A DNA stretch of 35,966 nucleotides from JABRWC01 sp039961675. GTDB taxonomy: Bacteria > Planctomycetota > Phycisphaerae > UBA1845 > Fen-1342. Numbering within the stretch: position 1 is the stretch's first letter; each line of letters opens with the position of its first letter. The stretch is taken from NCBI GenBank assembly GCA_039961675.1, contig JABRWC010000151.1, positions 1 to 35,966 on the forward strand. The letters are read 5' to 3'. Below, piece after piece: positions 32,717 through 35,966 of the stretch. A program made the position numbers and the translations under genes. A model generated the notes under the pieces. That model saw only the letters and a list, made by a program, of their open reading frames with translations, was not told the origin of the DNA and made no database searches.

Positions 32717-33396
32717 TCGACCGCCTGCCTCCTGTCCAGCGCGTAGTGCCGGCGAAACAGTCCGTTCAGGTACGTCTCGACCCTGTGCCGGCCCAGCGGC
32801 CGGAATCCCACTGACTCAATCACGCGGATCGAGGCAGTGTTGTCGCTCCGAGCCCAGATATACGGCGGCCGGGCGAAGCGTTCTCGCAGTTCCGCCAAAC
32901 TGTGCAGCAGCAGCCGTCGATACCATCCCCGCCGACGATACAGCGGGTTCGTCCAAAACGGCCCCATGCACACGCCGTCGTCGGCCAGCCACCAGAACTC
33001 GCGCTCGACCAACTGCCACTTCAGCAGCCAGCCGTATGCGATTAGGTCTTTGTCGGACGTGGCGGCCACCAAAACCGCGACGCCGTGGCGGAGATACCAT
33101 AGCATTCGCCGGCCGCCGAGCCAACCCATGTGGCGATGAAGCATTCGGACGAGATCAGCGTCCGGAGGCGAGTGTTCGTCGTAGGAGCGCACGTCCGGAT
33201 CGCGCTCGCCGGCGACGTGCTGCGGCGGACGCCCAAAAACGGTGTATGTGCGGCGACGCGCGGTCAACCGCTCGATGATGCGACGAACGTGCACTTGATC
33301 CCCGGGCCACCGGGGCGCGGATCGCCATAGCCCCGGGCACACCCAATCCCGCCCTGCGACGTTGGGCGCCACCAACGTTTCGGCGGGAACGGGCAA
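32677..33396 (-). CDS. GNAT-family N-acetyltransferase
   Basis: This protein of about 239 residues has a GNAT fold in its C-terminal half: AVLVAATSDKDLIAYGWLLK, then GVCMGPFWTNPLYRRRGWYR with the R-x-x-G-x-[YA] acetyl-CoA loop (RRRGWYRRLL), then the closing YIWARSDNTASIRVIESVGF motif with the Asn-xx-Ser pair typical of GNATs. The donor is probably acetyl-CoA; the acceptor is unknown. The N-terminal ~90 residues (basic, RRIIERLTARRRTYTVFG) are less certain: the track start is TTG 33396 without a clear ribosome site, and a start further in is possible. It is first in a likely operon with the FemAB-like and WecA-like genes, so the acceptor may be a surface sugar. Confidence 0.8.
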   Translation of the reverse strand: MPVPAETLVAPNVAGRDWVCPGLWRSAPRWPGDQVHVRRIIERLTARRRTYTVFGRPPQHVAGERDPDVRSYDEHSPPDADLVRMLHRHMGWLGGRRMLWYLRHGVAVLVAATSDKDLIAYGWLLKWQLVEREFWWLADDGVCMGPFWTNPLYRRRGWYRRLLLHSLAELRERFARPPYIWARSDNTASIRVIESVGFRPLGRHRVETYLNGLFRRHYALDRRQAVEWRSPLPQSRRPV

Positions 33397-33875
33397 CAGG
33401 TCGGACTGTCACTTTCCTGAATTCTACGACGCGCAGATTCGGACGTGCAGGCCAGACGCCGCGATTTATAACGCGGAGTTTATAACGCGATCGCGGGCGA
33501 GCAAGTCATTATACACGTAAACCCTATCAAATCATCGCACCATCGCTCGTGCTCCGGGGAACGGAGTCGGCGCGCGGCGTGCGGCCTGTCGCCTTACCGG
33601 CCGGTTCCGTGCGTGCCTCGCACGGCTTGCGGCGCCGTGTTGCGTGGGAGCGGTTTCAGCAGCGGGCCGCACAGCCGCCCTGCATCGGGGCGCCGATTCC
33701 GCCCGCGCCGCCACGCAAACGCCGCACTCCGCGCGGCTCGGCCGTACCGCCCGCATGTTCCGCGCGATATAGTCTCGCTGGCTCGGCGAGTCTGGTGCCG
33801 CGACGCGACGCCTGTAAGGCTTGCCCGCCGCGAATTCTCGGAGCCGGCGTGGGCGCATCATCCGACTTCTTCCGC
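33397..33875. other. 479-base gene-free stretch with AT-rich promoter region
   Basis: Between the divergent GNAT gene and the GT39-like gene, an AT-rich island (33460-33530) stands out. It holds an 11-base direct repeat and a possible plus-strand -10 (TATACA near 33510). The GC-rich 33540-33875 part has a long open frame joined in-phase to the GT gene, but its composition (Arg/Pro/Ala) looks non-coding. No RNA gene was recognised. Confidence 0.4.
33465..33489. repeat. Tandem 11-base direct repeat in a divergent promoter region
   Basis: TTTATAACGCG occurs at 33465-33475 and again at 33479-33489, spaced by GAG (a 14-base period). It contains TTATAA-type -10-like words on the minus strand, toward the GNAT-FemAB-WecA-like operon, and lies upstream of a possible plus-strand promoter. 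This layout suits a regulator binding site or a pair of overlapping promoters. Confidence 0.55.
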
Positions 33876-35648
33876 ATGGACAGCGGCGTATCCGCGCAGC
33901 CGGCGGCCACCCCCCTGCCGCTTATCCTTGCGGCCGTCGTGCTCTGCACGCTGCCGATGATCGTGCTCTCGCAGCTCGCCGCGCACTGGCGCTTCGACGT
34001 CGTTGATGACCAGATGTTCGGCTATTTCGGCTGGCGGATCGCAAACGGCGCGACGGTTTACGTAGACGTCTGGGACAATAAGCCCCCGGGCATCTACTGG
34101 ATCAACGCGCTCGGCTTCCTCATCGGCGACGGCACGTACTACGGCGTGATCGCGCTCTGCGCCGCCGCGCTGATCGCGTGGCACGTACTGTTCTTCGGCA
34201 TTGCGTCGTCCGTGTACTTCCGCGGCGCCGCCGCTGTGCTCACGGTGCTGGCCAGCTTCTTCATGACGCATATCTTTTACCAGGGCGGAACCAACCGCAC
34301 CGAGACCTTCCTGGTGCTCTTCGAGCTGGCGGCCGTCGCTTGCTACGTGCGCGGCTTCGCCCGTAACCGCTCCTGGAAGTGGCTGCTGGCTGGCGCGCTC
34401 TGCGGATGCGCGTTTCTGTGCAAACAGGTCGGGCTGGCCGCGTTCGGCGCGATGGGGCTGCACCTGCTGATCCTCATGCTCACGCGCGAAGTCCCCCTCG
34501 GCACAGGCATCCGCCGCGGTGTGCTGCTGATCCTGGGGCTGGCCGTGACGCTTTCGGCCGCCGCCGCGTACCTCGCCTCGCAAGGCGCGCTCCAAGCGGC
34601 GTGGTTCGCCGCGTTCACGTTCAACCGCGCGTACTTCGAGGCCGGCGACAGCAGCTTCACGTCGAACTGGTTCAATCGGCACATGCTCCAGAACCACATG
34701 TTCCCGATTCTGCGACTGCCGATCTTGCTCGCGGCCGCCTCGGCCCTTCACGCATTCGTCTGGTGGCTCAAGCCGCAGCTTCGGCCGCAGGAGATCGTCG
34801 AGCCGATCCGCCAGTACGGACCCGTTTGCCCGCGATACACGCTGTTTTTCGGAATCTGGATGCTGCTGGCGTTCTATGGCGCGTGCGTCAGCCCGCACTA
34901 CTTCCGCCATTATTTGATCCCGTTCGTACCGCCGCTGATGCTTTTCGGCGGACACATTATCAGCGTCATCACGACCGAGATCGGGTTGACGCGGCGGCTG
35001 GCGCAGCGCGGCTGGGTTGCGGCGGCGTACGTCGCGATGGGCTGGTTCGCGCTCGACGCGTTCAAGTTCCAGTGGGAGGAGGCGGCGCGCGTGCTGCTGG
35101 ATCGCTTCCCCGGGTTGAACTTCACCCGCGCCGCCCCGGGTGAGCCGTTAGGCCCGGCGATCGGGACGTTCTCGGGCTACAAGTACCGCAAGACGACCTG
35201 GGAGCAGGTCGGCGACGAGGTTTTCCGCCTCACCAAGCCCGACCAGTCGATCCACTGCTGGGGCTACCTGCCCGGCGTGTACCTGTACACCCACCGCATC
35301 AACGCCTGCCGGTTTATCACCACGGAGAAGATCGGGCACGTCGGCGACCGGGCCGACTTCGTGCGGCAGGAGCTGCACCGCGTGTTTCAGCAGGCGCCGC
35401 CGGCGCTGTTCGTTGTCTCCGCCCAGGACTACAACTGGTTCATGGGCAACGGCTCGCGGGCGCGCGACTGGCTCGGCGAGTGGCTGGCGGGCTGGCTCGA
35501 CAAAACGTACGCGCGTGTGGTGGATATGAACGTCCCGGACGCGGTGATCTACATCTACAAGCGCCGAGATCTGCTGGACGGAACGGAAACGATCCTGCCG
35601 GTCCCCGAGAGCCGGCCTGCTCCTGCCCGGGAACCTGGACAAACCTGA
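33876..35648 (+). CDS. ArnT/PMT-like glycosyltransferase family 39 membrane protein
   Basis: This 590-residue GT-C enzyme has about ten membrane helices over residues ~15-400. The first external loop has RFDVVDDQMFGYFGWRIANG, then VDVWDNKPPGIYWINALGF: the acidic DDQ motif and KPPGIYW are classic for GT39/PMT_2 enzymes, which transfer sugars from polyprenyl-phosphate donors on the outer membrane face. A soluble domain (about 410-590; PDQSIHCWGYLPGVYLYTHR, then FVVSAQDYNWFMGNGSRARD) ends the protein. Donor and acceptor are unknown; a WecA-like initiator gene upstream fits surface glycan assembly. ATG 33876 (MDSGVSAQ) is chosen because upstream codons are GC-rich and non-coding-like; GTG 33849 is an alternative. 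Confidence 0.87.
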   Translation: MDSGVSAQPAATPLPLILAAVVLCTLPMIVLSQLAAHWRFDVVDDQMFGYFGWRIANGATVYVDVWDNKPPGIYWINALGFLIGDGTYYGVIALCAAALIAWHVLFFGIASSVYFRGAAAVLTVLASFFMTHIFYQGGTNRTETFLVLFELAAVACYVRGFARNRSWKWLLAGALCGCAFLCKQVGLAAFGAMGLHLLILMLTREVPLGTGIRRGVLLILGLAVTLSAAAAYLASQGALQAAWFAAFTFNRAYFEAGDSSFTSNWFNRHMLQNHMFPILRLPILLAAASALHAFVWWLKPQLRPQEIVEPIRQYGPVCPRYTLFFGIWMLLAFYGACVSPHYFRHYLIPFVPPLMLFGGHIISVITTEIGLTRRLAQRGWVAAAYVAMGWFALDAFKFQWEEAARVLLDRFPGLNFTRAAPGEPLGPAIGTFSGYKYRKTTWEQVGDEVFRLTKPDQSIHCWGYLPGVYLYTHRINACRFITTEKIGHVGDRADFVRQELHRVFQQAPPALFVVSAQDYNWFMGNGSRARDWLGEWLAGWLDKTYARVVDMNVPDAVIYIYKRRDLLDGTETILPVPESRPAPAREPGQT

Positions 35649-35966
35649 AACCCCTCGCCCGTCGCTCGCGCGATGTCGATCGAACGGTCTCGTCTTCCCA
35701 AGCAATCGCGCTCTTTCGCCCCGTCCGGGGCTGGTCCCTCGTCCCGCTCCGCGTCCCACGGCCCACGCCGCGGGAAAGCTACGCGATCTCACGCGCAGCC
35801 CCGGAAGGACAAGTGACCATGAGCCGCGGAGCGACGAAAGAATCTGGCCCACCGCGTACGCCGTGGGAGCGTCTGCTCCGAATGACCTTCAAGACCGGTC
35901 AGAGACCGGTCCCCCACTCCCACACCCACACCATGGCCTCCCATGGCTGGAGCCATGGGCTACGCT
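35649..35966. repeat. Composite palindromic repeat region, copy 2, reaching the window end
   Basis: After the GT39-like stop there is no coding frame. The region holds CTCTTTCGCC...GGGGCTGG at 35711-35734, an inverted match to the third module of the 29521-29608 block (35822-35842), and ACCGGTC...GACCGGT around 35894-35910. It ends in the same perfect hairpin CCCATGGCT-GG-AGCCATGGG (35940-35959) followed by CTACG. It looks like several repeat units placed together. The element probably continues beyond the window. Confidence 0.65.

Overview
The window is a high-GC (roughly two-thirds G+C by eye) bacterial chromosome segment. It most resembles a planctomycete, possibly Phycisphaerae-like. The pointers are a PEP-CTERM exoprotein, a type II pseudopilin-like protein with an H-X9-DG-type tail, an Hc1-type histone-like protein, Rhs-core fragments on secreted proteins, many predicted lipoproteins, and palindromic intergenic repeats of a kind I associate with this phylum. 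This is inference from gene families; no rRNA or tRNA gene was seen. Genes lie on both strands in short operons.

Region by region. 1-2451 is a less GC-rich accessory stretch. A minus-strand operon encodes a membrane-anchored transglutaminase-like protein, a secreted protein with a minimal Rhs core, and a small downstream protein. 2595-11221 is housekeeping and information processing: a divergent folP-like gene convergent with mgtE, a UvrC lacking its C-terminal HhH domain, an Hc1-like histone, a FabZ-like hotdog dehydratase, a PEP-CTERM protein, a conserved hypothetical with a possible DNA-binding N terminus preceded by a perfect palindrome, and a second UvrC-like protein that keeps the Fe-S and UVR parts but lacks catalytic nuclease residues. 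11467-14721 holds a glycine-rich lipoprotein and a membrane polyferredoxin fused to TPRs.

15043-22081 is a co-directional run: an isopropylmalate/homocitrate synthase family enzyme, an SDR epimerase, a large glycosyltransferase-like membrane protein, a nucleotide-pyrophosphatase-type lipoprotein, and a translationally coupled PTPMT1-like phosphatase. It is convergent with a second alkaline-phosphatase-fold lipoprotein. 24059-26517 holds the pseudopilin and a thiolase. 26520-27910 is a decayed mobile or defence island, with an N6-methylase tail remnant, the 3' end of an IS256-family element and a possible serine-recombinase tail. 27914-35648 carries asnS with an unusual coiled-coil insertion, a PstS-like lipoprotein, a WecA/MraY-type sugar-phosphate transferase behind two overlapping acyltransferase-type genes, and an ArnT/PMT-like glycosyltransferase. 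The right end is composite palindromic repeat sequence, also found at 29521-29608.

The best candidates for undescribed biology are: (1) the transglutaminase / mini-Rhs / small-protein operon; (2) the split UvrC arrangement, one copy lacking HhH and a second nuclease-dead Fe-S copy about 3 kb away; (3) the two phosphodiesterase-fold lipoproteins flanking a PTPMT1-like phosphatase; (4) the composite palindromic repeat family. All assignments come from reading motifs, without database searches.
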